From the NCBI GenBank assembly GCA_021811325.1, contig JAJZPE010000005.1, forward strand, positions 1-55,050: a DNA stretch of 55,050 nucleotides, written 5' to 3'. Positions 47,641 to 55,050 of the stretch are shown here, piece after piece; positions within the stretch are counted from its first letter, which is position 1; every line of letters begins with the position of its first letter. The position numbers and the translations under genes were made by a program. The notes beneath the pieces were generated by a model. That model saw only the letters and a program-made list of their open reading frames with translations. It did not search any database and had not been told where the DNA came from. The DNA comes from Bacillota bacterium (GTDB taxonomy: Bacteria; Bacillota; Sulfobacillia; JAJYWN01; JAJZPE01).

Positions 47641-47669
47641 AACATAGCATCACCAGGAAACCCTGTCAA
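47641..47669 (-). promoter_or_regulatory. Sigma-A promoter of the hrcA heat-shock operon
   Basis: On the minus strand: perfect TTGACA (47669-47664), 17-base spacer, TATGTT (47646-47641). Start near 47634, within reach of CIRCE. Confidence 0.88.
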
Positions 47670-47866
47670 GGCACGACCACGGCGATCAAGCTGGCCACGT
47701 TTTCAGCCACTGGGGGCTGGACTTCATCACCGTGATCCACGTCCGTGGTAACGCCGCGCGTAAACGGCTGGCCGGGCAAGACGAGAAGTCATCGCTGCGT
47801 CCGTCAGCTTAGCGGGCCCCGGCGATCACCAAGGCGCGCGCGGCCACCCTTACCGGAGAGTCGGCG
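47670..47866. other. Non-coding stretch upstream of the hrcA promoter
   Basis: About 200 bases between the promoter and the end of hemW. CTGGCCACGTTTTCAGCC near 47690-47708 resembles repeated blocks found in IS21-family ends, but no transposase is present. Short frames on both strands are broken by stops. No terminator for lepA-hemW was recognised. Confidence 0.4.
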
Positions 47867-49039
47867 TCAGTCAACGAACTCCTGAAAGACCTGATTGGCC
47901 AGGAGCAGCCCGCGCCCGGTCAGGCGCAGCCGGTCGCCCTCACGGGCGGCCAGGCCCGACGCCGTGGCCCGGCCGATGGCCCCGGGGAAGAGGTCTTCGA
48001 GGCTCCGGCCGTGCTCAGCGGCGAACTCGGCCAGCGACAGCCCCTCGATGAGCCGCAGGGCCAAGAAGGCGGCCTCACCGGCGGCCCGGCGCGGGTCCAG
48101 TTCCTCGGCCTCGCCGACGGGGTCGGCCCCGGCCTCGACGAGGTGGATATAGCCGGCGACGTCGCCGACGTTGCCGCGGCGGCGCGCCCCCAGGTGGGAC
48201 CAGGCCGCTGCGCCGAGGCCGGCGTAGTCGCGGTTGCGCCAGTAGAGGAGGTTGTGCCGGGAGCGGCTCCCGGGGCGCGCCCAGTTGGATAGCTCGTAGT
48301 GCTCGTAGCCCGCGACGGCCATGGCCTCCCGGGCGTCCTCGTACATGGCCGCCTCGGCGTCCTCGCCCGGGAGGTCCAGGCGGCCGGCGGCCTGGTCGCG
48401 GTGGAACGGCGTCCCCGGCTCGACCTTGAGGGCGTAGGCGGCGAGATGTTCCGGTTCAAGGGCGACGGCGGCCCGCAGGGTCGCGCGCCAGTCGTCGGCG
48501 GTCTGACCGGGCAGGCCGTAGATGAGGTCGAGGTTCAGGTCGGTGAAGCCGGCGGCGCGGGCGGCGGCCACGGCGGCCTTGATGGCCGCGGCGTCGTGGG
48601 CCCGCCCGAGGCGGGCCAGGAGGCGGTCCTGGAAGGCCTGCGCCCCAAGGCTAAGGCGGTTGAAGCCGGCCGCCCGCAGGTCTCCCAGGCGGGCGGCGTC
48701 GACCGTCCCGGGGTTGGCCTCGACGGTCACCTCGGCCCGGGGCTCGACGGCGTAGCGCGCGGACAGGTGCTCGAGGAGGCCGGCCAACTCACGAGGTTCG
48801 ATGGTCGTCGGCGTGCCGCCGCCGAAGTAGACGCCCTCGATGGCGCGGCCGGCAAGCTCCGGGGCGCGCCGGTCGGCCTCGCGGCGCACGGCCGCGAAGT
48901 AGGGCCTGACCAGTCCCGCCGCTCCGGCCCGGCCGATGGGCAGCGAGACGAAGTCGCAGTAGTTGCACTTTCGGAGGCAAAAGGGGACGTGGACGTAGAG
49001 GCCGGCGGGAGCGGCCCCACCGCCGATGGTCTGGCTCAC
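47867..49039 (-). CDS. hemW: Radical SAM heme chaperone HemW
   Basis: 390 residues from a GTG overlapping the lepA stop as [22 protein letters not shown] gives the radical-SAM CxxxCxxC followed by Phe, which separates HemW (heme-binding chaperone) from the oxidase HemN, where a fourth Cys occurs. [27 protein letters not shown] and [10 protein letters not shown] are typical of the family. It hands heme to respiratory proteins. The lepA-hemW-hrcA order is standard in Bacillota. Confidence 0.95.
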   Translation of the reverse strand: MSQTIGGGAAPAGLYVHVPFCLRKCNYCDFVSLPIGRAGAAGLVRPYFAAVRREADRRAPELAGRAIEGVYFGGGTPTTIEPRELAGLLEHLSARYAVEPRAEVTVEANPGTVDAARLGDLRAAGFNRLSLGAQAFQDRLLARLGRAHDAAAIKAAVAAARAAGFTDLNLDLIYGLPGQTADDWRATLRAAVALEPEHLAAYALKVEPGTPFHRDQAAGRLDLPGEDAEAAMYEDAREAMAVAGYEHYELSNWARPGSRSRHNLLYWRNRDYAGLGAAAWSHLGARRRGNVGDVAGYIHLVEAGADPVGEAEELDPRRAAGEAAFLALRLIEGLSLAEFAAEHGRSLEDLFPGAIGRATASGLAAREGDRLRLTGRGLLLANQVFQEFVD

Positions 49040-50850
49040 TCGATCTTCAGGACGGCCATGAAGGCCTCCTGCGGCAGGTCGACCTGGCCGACCCGCTTCA
49101 TCCGTTTCTTGCCTTCCTTCTGCTTTTCGAGGAGCTTGCGCTTGCGGGTGACGTCGCCGCCGTAGCACTTGGCCAGGACGTCCTTGCGCATGGCCTTGAC
49201 CGTCTCCCGGGCGATGATTGTCCGGCCGATGGCCGCCTGGACCGGGATCTCGAAGAGGTGCCTGGGGATGACCTCCTTGAGCTTCTCGGTCAGGGCCCGC
49301 GCCCGGACCAGCGCCTTGTCCCGATGGAGGATGACCGACAGGGCGTCGACCGGCTCCTCGTTGATGAGGAGGTCCATCCGGACCAGGTCGCCGGAGCGGT
49401 AGGCGAGGAAGTCGTAGTCGAGCGAGGCGTAGCCGCGGCTCCTCGACTTCAACTGGTCGAAGAAATCGAACATGATCTCCCCGAGGGGGAGTTCGTAGGT
49501 CAGCTCGACCCGCGCCGTATCGATGTACTCCATGGTCACGAAGACCCCGCGCCGCTCGCGGCACAGGTCCATCAGCGGGCCGAGGTAGTCGGTCGGGGTT
49601 ATCAGGCTGGCCTTGACGTATGGCTCCTGGATCTCGACGAGGCGGTCGGGGGTGGGCATGTCCACCGGGTTGTCGATCATCCGGACCGTCCCGTCGGTCA
49701 TGATCACCCGGTAGACCACGTTCGGGGCGGTGGTCACCAGGTCCAGCCCGTACTCGCGTTCCAGCCGCTCCTGGACGATCTCCATGTGGAGCAGCCCGAG
49801 GAAGCCCCCGCGGAAGCCGAAGCCGAGGGCGGCCGAGGTCTCCGGCTCATACACCAGGGCGGCGTCGTTGAGCTGCAATTTCTCCAGGGCCTCACGCAAA
49901 GGCTCGTAGTCGGTCGGCTCGACCGGGTAGAGCCCGCAGTAGACCATCGGCGTCGCCTTGCGGTAGCCGGGCAACGGGGCCGCGGCCGGGCGGTCGGCGG
50001 TGGTGATGGTGTCGCCGACCCGGGTGTCGGCCACGTTCTTGACGCCGGCGGCGATGTAGCCGACGTGGCCCGTGGGGAGCTCGTCGACCTGGGTCATGGC
50101 CGGCCTGAAGACCCCGACCTCGCTGACCTCGAAGTCCTTGCCGGTGGACATCATCTTCATCCGGAGGCCCTTCCGCACGCTCCCGTTGAAGACCCTGACG
50201 TAACTGATGGCGCCCTTATAGGAGTCGTAGTGCGAATCGAAGATGAGGGCCTGCAAGGGCGCCTCCCGGCCGCCGGCCGGCGGCGGGATGCGCTTGACGA
50301 CAGCCTCGAGGACCTCGTCGATGCCCCGGCCTGCCTTGGCCGAAACGGCGATGGCCTCCGCCGGGTCGAGGCCGAGGACATCCTTGATTTGGCCCTTCAC
50401 ACGCTCTACGTCGGCGCTGGGCAGGTCGATCTTGTTGATGACCGGGACGAGGACCAGGTCGTGCTCCATGGCCAGGTAAGCGTTGGCCAGGGTCTGGGCC
50501 TCGATGCCCTGGGTGGCGTCGACCACCAGGAGCGCTCCCTCGCAGGCGGCGAGGCTGCGCGAGACCTCGTACGAGAAATCGACGTGGCCCGGGGTGTCGA
50601 TGAGGTTGAGGACATAGGCCTGCCCGTCGCGGGCGTGGTAGGTCAGGTTCACGGCGGTCGCCTTGATGGTGATGCCGCGCTCACGCTCCAGGTCCATCTG
50701 GTCGAGGACCTGGTCCTGCATCTCGCGGGCGGCGATGGCCCCGGTCACCTCGAGGATGCGGTCGGCCAGGGTCGACTTGCCGTGATCGATGTGGGCGATG
50801 ATGCAGAAGTTCCTCAAGTGGTCCTGGGGGACGGGACGGTCATTGGGCAT
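49036..50850 (-). CDS. lepA: Elongation factor 4 (LepA)
   Basis: 604 residues. [17 protein letters not shown] (G1), RGITIKA (G2), DTPGHVDF (G3), NKIDLP (G4), domains II and III, the LepA-specific [14 protein letters not shown] segment, and a C-terminal domain ending [22 protein letters not shown]. It binds stalled or assembling ribosomes and promotes back-translocation or 30S maturation. ATG with AAAGGGA upstream; its own promoter precedes it. Confidence 0.98.
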   Translation of the reverse strand: MPNDRPVPQDHLRNFCIIAHIDHGKSTLADRILEVTGAIAAREMQDQVLDQMDLERERGITIKATAVNLTYHARDGQAYVLNLIDTPGHVDFSYEVSRSLAACEGALLVVDATQGIEAQTLANAYLAMEHDLVLVPVINKIDLPSADVERVKGQIKDVLGLDPAEAIAVSAKAGRGIDEVLEAVVKRIPPPAGGREAPLQALIFDSHYDSYKGAISYVRVFNGSVRKGLRMKMMSTGKDFEVSEVGVFRPAMTQVDELPTGHVGYIAAGVKNVADTRVGDTITTADRPAAAPLPGYRKATPMVYCGLYPVEPTDYEPLREALEKLQLNDAALVYEPETSAALGFGFRGGFLGLLHMEIVQERLEREYGLDLVTTAPNVVYRVIMTDGTVRMIDNPVDMPTPDRLVEIQEPYVKASLITPTDYLGPLMDLCRERRGVFVTMEYIDTARVELTYELPLGEIMFDFFDQLKSRSRGYASLDYDFLAYRSGDLVRMDLLINEEPVDALSVILHRDKALVRARALTEKLKEVIPRHLFEIPVQAAIGRTIIARETVKAMRKDVLAKCYGGDVTRKRKLLEKQKEGKKRMKRVGQVDLPQEAFMAVLKIE

Positions 50851-50892
50851 AAAGAAAATCCCTTTCTCTCGGGATTAGCAAAATACAGCTAG

Positions 50893-50922
50893 ATTATACA
50901 CCGGAGCCGGAAACGCAAGCAA
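50893..50922 (-). promoter_or_regulatory. Promoter of lepA-hemW
   Basis: On the minus strand: TTGCTT (50922-50917), 18-base spacer, perfect TATAAT (50898-50893). It overlaps the last codons of the preceding gene and starts transcription about 35 bases before the lepA ATG. Confidence 0.65.
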
Positions 50923-51352
50923 GGCCGGGGCTCGGCAGGCGAGCCGGCGGGTCCGTCCCCGGCCCGCCACCAAGGGCCCGGCGCAAGGCTTCGAGGCAAC
51001 GGCCGACGGCTTCGCGCCAGGCCTCGACCGAGCCGAGCCAGACGCGGCCGGTGAAGAAGCTCCGGCTCGCACCTCCGGCCGGTCCGTGGCCCGGGATGAA
51101 CAGGGCCAGGCCGGGCCGGTCGCCGGCGCCGGCCTCGAAACCGAGCCCCGCCAACCGCTCGGACCAGCGATAATCGTGCCCGAAGAGGGACAAAGCGTAA
51201 TGGCCCGGCGCCGGCCGGGCGAGACTGAGGGCTCGTCCGACCTGACGGCGGCCGGTCAGGGCGGTTATCCCGTCTTCGGCCGTGCCCAGGCCGACCTGCA
51301 GGAGAAGGATGACGGCCAGCAGGATGACCGCGGTCTTGGGACGATCGGGCAT
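50894..51352 (-). CDS. Hypothetical exported or membrane-anchored protein in the yqxA position
   Basis: 152 residues beginning with a basic tip and a hydrophobic segment (TAVILLAVILLLQVGLG), then a soluble domain with GHYALSLFGHDYRW and a Gly/Pro-rich tail. In B. subtilis the gene between spoIIP and lepA is yqxA (DUF3679), also a small membrane-anchored protein. The position and topology agree, but sequence similarity is not evident to me. The ATG at 51352 lacks a good ribosome site; translation may depend on spoIIP 90 bases upstream. Confidence 0.5.
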   Translation of the reverse strand: MPDRPKTAVILLAVILLLQVGLGTAEDGITALTGRRQVGRALSLARPAPGHYALSLFGHDYRWSERLAGLGFEAGAGDRPGLALFIPGHGPAGGASRSFFTGRVWLGSVEAWREAVGRCLEALRRALGGGPGTDPPARLPSPGLACVSGSGV

Positions 51353-51442
51353 ACTAGGGATAAAGTGCCAATCCCCGGCCGGGACTATGCGTGAAAAGCA
51401 AGGGGGCACTTCCGGCGAGGCGCCCACCCGACGAAGGGGCCC

Positions 51443-52681
51443 TCACCGGCCGCCCTGGGCGGTCTGGCCGCTCTGGCCCTTGAGCAACCCGGCGACGGCC
51501 CTGGCCATCAACTTGGCCGTCCGCAGCTCCTCGTCGAGGGAGTTCTCCGGCCCGCCTATCTCGATGAGGACGGCGTTGGGCGAGAGGTGCTGGTTATAGC
51601 GGTCGGCCTTGACCGCAATCCCCCGCGAGAGGCCGGGATACAGCCGCTCGACCTCCGCCACCAGGTTCTTGGCGACGGCGTAGTTCTTCTGCCAGTTGGG
51701 TTGACGAAGCGACCGCCCGCCGCTCCCGATGATCAGCATCACCCGGGCCACGTCCCGCCCGTCGACCCGTAGGACCGTGTCCTTGCGCGCCGAGGAGTCG
51801 CGGTGCAAGTCGATGATCAGCCTGAGGGTGGGGTAGTCTTTCAGGAGGCTCTGGACGGTGGTCGCCGAACGGGTGTAGGCGCCGAGGTAGCCGTCCGCGT
51901 CGTGGGGCACGCGGACCTGCACGACGCCCAGGCCGTACCGCGAATACAGCTCGCGGGCCAGTTCCTCGCCGACCCGGATCACGTTCAACCGCTGGTCGCT
52001 GGTGTAGGCGTTGGGCTGGTAAGGCCGTCCCGAGGCCACCAGGTCGGGCAGGAACGACTCCGAGGAGTGCGTGCTGTAGATGGCCACCTCGACCTTCTGC
52101 CCCAGGACCAGCGGGTCGGTCCCATTCGCCGCCGGCGGCCCGGGCGTGGTCGAAGTGGCCGGCGCGACCACCGGGGGGACCACCTCTTCGCCGCTGTCGG
52201 CGCTGACCAGTTCGACCTGTTCGAGCAGGGGCACGCCGGCCCTTAGGAGTGACAGAGGGTCGGTCGGTTCGAAGCCCAGGAAGTAACTCGCCGCCTGGGC
52301 GAGCAGCCCGCGGTTCTGCGCCGGTGCCCGGCCCGATTGGTCCAGGCCGATGAGGGGGATGGTGTTGTCGATGATCTCCCGGAAGACTCGTTTCTGCAGG
52401 CGGTGCCAGACATCGTCCTCCGGTTGCGCCGCCGGGGCTGGGGCTTCGCTCTTGCCGGCGGAAGCCATGGCCGGAACGGCCTCTTCGCCGATGACCGCCC
52501 CGTGAAGGCCGGCGGGCCCGTCCGTCGCCGGCGGCCGGCCAACGGCGAGCAGCCGCGGTTCATCGACGAGCAACCCGACGGTAGCCACGCAAACGAGGAC
52601 GTAGACCAAGAGCCATCCGGGGTGGATGCGGCCCAGCCCGGGAACATCCACCCGGGCCTTTTTCCACGCGCCGTGGGCCAA
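51443..52681 (-). CDS. spoIIP: Stage II sporulation protein P
   Basis: 412 residues. A membrane segment near the N-terminus (LLVYVLVCVATVGLLV), a variable Ala/Pro-rich linker, then the amidase domain: VAIYSTHSSESF, LIIDLHRDSS, MLIIGSGG, and SPNAVLIEIGGPENSLDEE with the catalytic His and Glu residues. SpoIIP with SpoIID and SpoIIM degrades septal peptidoglycan for forespore engulfment. The TTG start follows GGGGGTG. This shows that the organism encodes an endospore pathway. gpr, usually just upstream, is not present. Confidence 0.93.
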   Translation of the reverse strand: MAHGAWKKARVDVPGLGRIHPGWLLVYVLVCVATVGLLVDEPRLLAVGRPPATDGPAGLHGAVIGEEAVPAMASAGKSEAPAPAAQPEDDVWHRLQKRVFREIIDNTIPLIGLDQSGRAPAQNRGLLAQAASYFLGFEPTDPLSLLRAGVPLLEQVELVSADSGEEVVPPVVAPATSTTPGPPAANGTDPLVLGQKVEVAIYSTHSSESFLPDLVASGRPYQPNAYTSDQRLNVIRVGEELARELYSRYGLGVVQVRVPHDADGYLGAYTRSATTVQSLLKDYPTLRLIIDLHRDSSARKDTVLRVDGRDVARVMLIIGSGGRSLRQPNWQKNYAVAKNLVAEVERLYPGLSRGIAVKADRYNQHLSPNAVLIEIGGPENSLDEELRTAKLMARAVAGLLKGQSGQTAQGGR

Positions 52682-52760
52682 GCCCCGTCACCCCCATGTA
52701 GCCTATCCTATGAGGGACGAAGCCCGATATGACCCGGCAGGGACGACCCCCGGCGACAAG

Positions 52761-52800
52761 AACCCCGGACGGCCTGGCGGTTCGGCCAGGCGCCGGGGTT
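52761..52800 (-). terminator. Hairpin after the holin-like gene
   Basis: AACCCCGG (52761-52768, plus strand) pairs with CCGGGGTT (52793-52800), with an inner GCCTGGC/GCCAGGC stem. On the minus strand it is followed by CTTGTCG, so the U-run is weak. It separates the small membrane-protein gene from spoIIP. Confidence 0.6.
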
Positions 52801-52843
52801 TGAAGGCGGTAGCGTCGGTCGCTCGGGTTACTCGGGCCGCGCG

Positions 52844-53173
52844 TCAGCCACGGAGTTCCGTAGGTACCAGGGCATCGATGACCCCGATGACCAGGGCCGC
52901 CAGCAGCGCTCCGATGATGCTCACCCGCATCGTCGGAACCAGGAACTGCGCCAGGTAGATGACTACGGCGGAGACCACGAAGCCCACCAGGCCGCGGCTT
53001 TGTGGCGAGACACGGCGGCCGAGGATGGCTTCGATGACCCAACCGATGGCCGCGATGACCAAGGCGGCCAACAGCGCGTTCCAAAATCCGGCGATCCGGA
53101 AACCAGGGACGATGTACTGCACGAACAAGAGCACCAGGGCCGAGACAACGAACCGTACAATCGCTCCAAGCAC
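52844..53173 (-). CDS. Phage-holin-family 4_2 (YvlD-like) small membrane protein
   Basis: 109 residues, almost entirely membrane-embedded with about four helices in two similar halves: VSALVLLFVQYIVPGFRI and ALVIAAIGWVIEAILG, then VSAVVIYLAQFLVPTMRV and ALVIGVIDALVP. This internal duplication is typical of PF04020. The function is unknown in bacteria; the phage-holin name is by similarity and no other phage gene is near. GTG start behind GAGGGGGTG. It lies in the slot of gpr. Confidence 0.85.
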   Translation of the reverse strand: MLGAIVRFVVSALVLLFVQYIVPGFRIAGFWNALLAALVIAAIGWVIEAILGRRVSPQSRGLVGFVVSAVVIYLAQFLVPTMRVSIIGALLAALVIGVIDALVPTELRG

Positions 53174-53295
53174 CGGCTTTCACCCCCTCTAGGCTGGACT
53201 GACAGTCATGCTTTTCCAGCTCTAGGCTGCCCTCGGTGGGCCCGGTTTATGCGTCCGCGCTCGCCGACGGTCCCGGCGCCGAGGCCGGCCGAAAC

Positions 53296-53325
53296 TTGCG
53301 CCCACCCAGTCCAGCATGGTAAAAT
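53296..53325 (+). promoter_or_regulatory. Promoter of rpsT
   Basis: TTGCGC (53296-53301), 18-base spacer, TAAAAT (53320-53325). The short leader carries AGGGGGTG ahead of the TTG start at 53347. Confidence 0.65.
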
Positions 53326-53346
53326 CTACAAGGGGGTGAAACGGAT

Positions 53347-53712
53347 TTGGCCAACATCAAGTCGGCGTCCAAGAGAGCCCGGACATCCGAGAGAAAGAGA
53401 AACACCAACGTTGGGGTCCGTAGCCGGATTCGTGGTCTGGTCCAGCAGTATGGGGCGGCCGTAGCCCAGAAAGACCTGCCCAAGGCCCAGGGGCTACTGC
53501 TCCAGGCCCAAAGCGCGATGGACAACGCCGTCGGGCGGGGGGTCATCCACAAGAACGCCGGCTCCAGGCATAAGTCGCGGTTGGCCAAGGCCCTCGTCCC
53601 ACTGACCAAGACAAAGCCGAAACGGGCCGCCCGCACGCGCAAGAAGACCGCGCCGGCGCCGGAGCCGCCCGTGGAGAAGAAGATCGCCGAGGAGAAGGTC
53701 GCCGCGCCCTGA
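53347..53712 (+). CDS. rpsT: 30S ribosomal protein S20 with C-terminal tail
   Basis: 121 residues from a TTG start. ANIKSASKRARTSERKRNTNVGVRSRIR and the later GVIHKNAGSRHKSRLAKAL are standard S20, which ends near residue 88. About 30 further residues rich in Lys, Pro and Ala/Glu follow (RKKTAPAPEPPVEKKIAEEK). S20 binds 16S rRNA helices 9 and 44. Convergent with holA, as in many Bacillota. Confidence 0.97.
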   Translation: MANIKSASKRARTSERKRNTNVGVRSRIRGLVQQYGAAVAQKDLPKAQGLLLQAQSAMDNAVGRGVIHKNAGSRHKSRLAKALVPLTKTKPKRAARTRKKTAPAPEPPVEKKIAEEKVAAP

Positions 53713-53760
53713 GACGGGTGGGCCCTCGACCCTCGACCCGTCCCGGTCCCGAGGGACAAC

Positions 53761-53793
53761 AAGCCCCGGGGGGTTCGAACCCCCGGGGCTTTT
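53761..53793. terminator. Shared terminator between rpsT and holA
   Basis: AAGCCCC-GGGGG (53761-53772) pairs with CCCCC-GGGGCTT (53780-53791) around TTCGAA, followed by TTCC on the plus strand; the minus strand ends with CTTGTTGT. A bidirectional terminator for two converging genes. Confidence 0.88.
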
Positions 53794-53818
53794 CCGCCGT
53801 CGGCGCCGGGCCGGCGGG

Positions 53819-54988
53819 TCAGACCAGTTCCAGCAGGAGCAACTCGACGGCCAGGGCCGGATCGACCTCGGTCGTCTTTATCTTCAGGTCGGTCTCGAAG
53901 ACGCGGGTCAGGGCGGCCGTCAGTTCGGCCGTCGTGAAGCCGCGGGCCTGTTCGACGAGGCGCGAGGCCAGGAACGGCTGGAGCCCCAGGGCGGCGGTCA
54001 CGGCGGCCGGGTCCTTCCCCGCGTCCATCAAGGCGCGCGCCCTCAACAGGCGCCGCAGCTGCATGGTGACGAGACCCATCACGGCCAGCGGGTAGACGCC
54101 CTGCCGGTGGAGGGCCCGGAGGAGGTCCAGGGCCTCGCCGCGCCGGCGGTAGCCGAGGGCGTCGAGGAGGTCCCACACGCGGCGCTCGGCCGTCGGCGAG
54201 GCCACGGCGGCGATGTCCCCGGCGGTGATGGCCGGGCCGTCTCCGGCATAGAGGGCCAGCTTCTGCAGCTCCGAGGCGACCGTCCGGAGGTCTTCGCCGA
54301 CCGTGTGGACCAGTTCCAGGGCCACGTTCTGGTCGAGCTTCTTCCCCAGCCGCTTGGCCCGGTCGGCGGCCCAGCGGGCGGCCTGCCAATCCTTGAGTCT
54401 GGCGCACTGGACGAGGGCGCCGGCCTTCTCCACGGCCTTGGTGACCTTGCGGCGCCGGTCGGGGTCGGGAAGCCGCCGCTCGCGGTCGCTGGTCAGGGTG
54501 AAGATGAGACAGGTGGTCGGGGACGGGTTGGCCAGGTAATTAAGGAGGGCGTGATCGCCGGCACCTTCGTCGCCGGCGTCCTCCCCGTCGCCTGAGCCCC
54601 GGGCATCGGCGCGGTCCGCGCTTTGGCCCTCCCCCGCCTCATCGGCGGCCTCGGCGGCGTCGCCCTCGTCGTCGGCCGCGCCGCGGGCGGCCGAGGCCTT
54701 GCGGCGTCCGGGGCGGAAGAAGCGGGCCTCGATGACCAGCACGAGGCGCCGGTCGGCCATGAACGGCAGGGTCTCGGCGGCGGCGGCGATGTCCCGCCCG
54801 TCGGCCGCGGCCCCGTCGAGCTTGTTGAGGTTGAAATCCTCGAGCCCGGGCGGCGTCAACTTCTGCCGGGCCAGGCCAATCAACTCGTCGAAGAGGAAGG
54901 TCTCCTCGCCGTAGAGCAGGTAGACCGGGCGGAACTGCCCGCGCTCGAATTCTTTGAGGGCTTCTTCGGCCTTCAGCGGCTGGCTCAT
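53819..54988 (-). CDS. holA: DNA polymerase III delta subunit
   Basis: 389 residues from ATG 54988; ATG 55036 behind GCGGGG is a possible earlier start. FERGQFRPVYLLYGEETFLFDEL, DFNLNKLDG, ETLPFMADRRLVLVIEA and the C-terminal collar region (RVWDLLDALGYRRRGEALDLLRAL...FLASRLVEQARGFTTAEL) identify HolA, the clamp-loader wrench that opens the beta ring. An insert of about 50 residues rich in Asp, Glu, Gly and Ala (about 98-145) separates the strands of domain I; it is probably disordered. The final 14 bases of the window hold nothing recognisable. Confidence 0.93.
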   Translation of the reverse strand: MSQPLKAEEALKEFERGQFRPVYLLYGEETFLFDELIGLARQKLTPPGLEDFNLNKLDGAAADGRDIAAAAETLPFMADRRLVLVIEARFFRPGRRKASAARGAADDEGDAAEAADEAGEGQSADRADARGSGDGEDAGDEGAGDHALLNYLANPSPTTCLIFTLTSDRERRLPDPDRRRKVTKAVEKAGALVQCARLKDWQAARWAADRAKRLGKKLDQNVALELVHTVGEDLRTVASELQKLALYAGDGPAITAGDIAAVASPTAERRVWDLLDALGYRRRGEALDLLRALHRQGVYPLAVMGLVTMQLRRLLRARALMDAGKDPAAVTAALGLQPFLASRLVEQARGFTTAELTAALTRVFETDLKIKTTEVDPALAVELLLLELV

Positions 54989-55050
54989 GGGGACTGGTTT
55001 CGACCCCCGCGGCGGAAAAACCTCCGCGCCCTTCATCCCCGCCGCCGCGG

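Noticed and set aside
49040..49564. N-terminal extension of HemW
   Set aside because: It lies inside lepA in another frame; the radical-SAM domain begins right after the GTG at 49039.
52844..53173. Prophage signal from the holin-like gene
   Set aside because: YvlD-like proteins of this family are ordinary chromosomal genes, and no other phage gene lies near.

Overview
The window is a G+C-rich chromosomal segment of an endospore-forming bacterium of the Bacillota (Firmicutes). The evidence is the sporulation genes spoIIP, yqfC and yqfD, the HrcA/CIRCE heat-shock circuit, a glycine T-box leader, GTG and TTG start codons behind strong GGAGG ribosome sites, and the typical Bacillota order holA-rpsT-spoIIP-lepA-hemW-hrcA...dnaJ-prmA-mtaB...rpsU-yqeY-yqfC-yqfD-phoH-pgpH-ybeY-dgkA-cdd-era-recO...glyQS-ppsR-ppdK-dgt-dnaG-sigA. 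The exact class cannot be fixed from this sequence. No tRNA, rRNA, CRISPR array, prophage or intact insertion sequence was seen.

Layout. 1-9.1 kb is an accessory block: a 911-residue asparagine-synthetase-like protein with an extra F420-ligase-like (CofE-like) domain; an arsR gene divergent from a fused arsM-arsN2 gene, with an ATCAA-N6-TTGAT operator between them; an APH-family kinase; an orphan 136-residue protein; a yybP-ykoY (Mn2+) riboswitch with its promoter and terminator ahead of a CaCA cation exchanger; and an amidinotransferase. 9.2-33.6 kb is the minus-strand macromolecular-synthesis supercluster from rpsU down to sigA, tightly packed with 4-base GTGA overlaps and a T-box ahead of glyQS. 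33.7-40.8 kb is a mixed block: HIT protein, amidohydrolase, old-yellow-enzyme-type oxidoreductase, OsmC protein, D-Ala-D-Ala ligase, chemoreceptor. 41-55 kb is the heat-shock, translation and sporulation block.

The most unusual part is the heat-shock operon (40,984-47,669). Behind a TTGACA-N17-TATGTT promoter and a CIRCE operator lie hrcA, an archaeal-type (Group III) chaperonin, an 82-residue open frame that matches only one piece of DnaK (the NBD subdomain IIB region) and has lost the adenosine-contact residues, then dnaJ and a single open frame fusing prmA to mtaB. grpE, full-length dnaK and rsmE, which normally occupy these positions, are absent here. Group III chaperonins in bacterial hsp70 operons are known (Carboxydothermus). 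A free-standing DnaK IIB microprotein beside one is, as far as I know, not described.

The window also holds three multi-enzyme fusions (AsnB-CofE-like, ArsM-ArsN2, PrmA-MtaB), a MurT gene without its GatD partner, and several strong but U-poor hairpins at gene ends.
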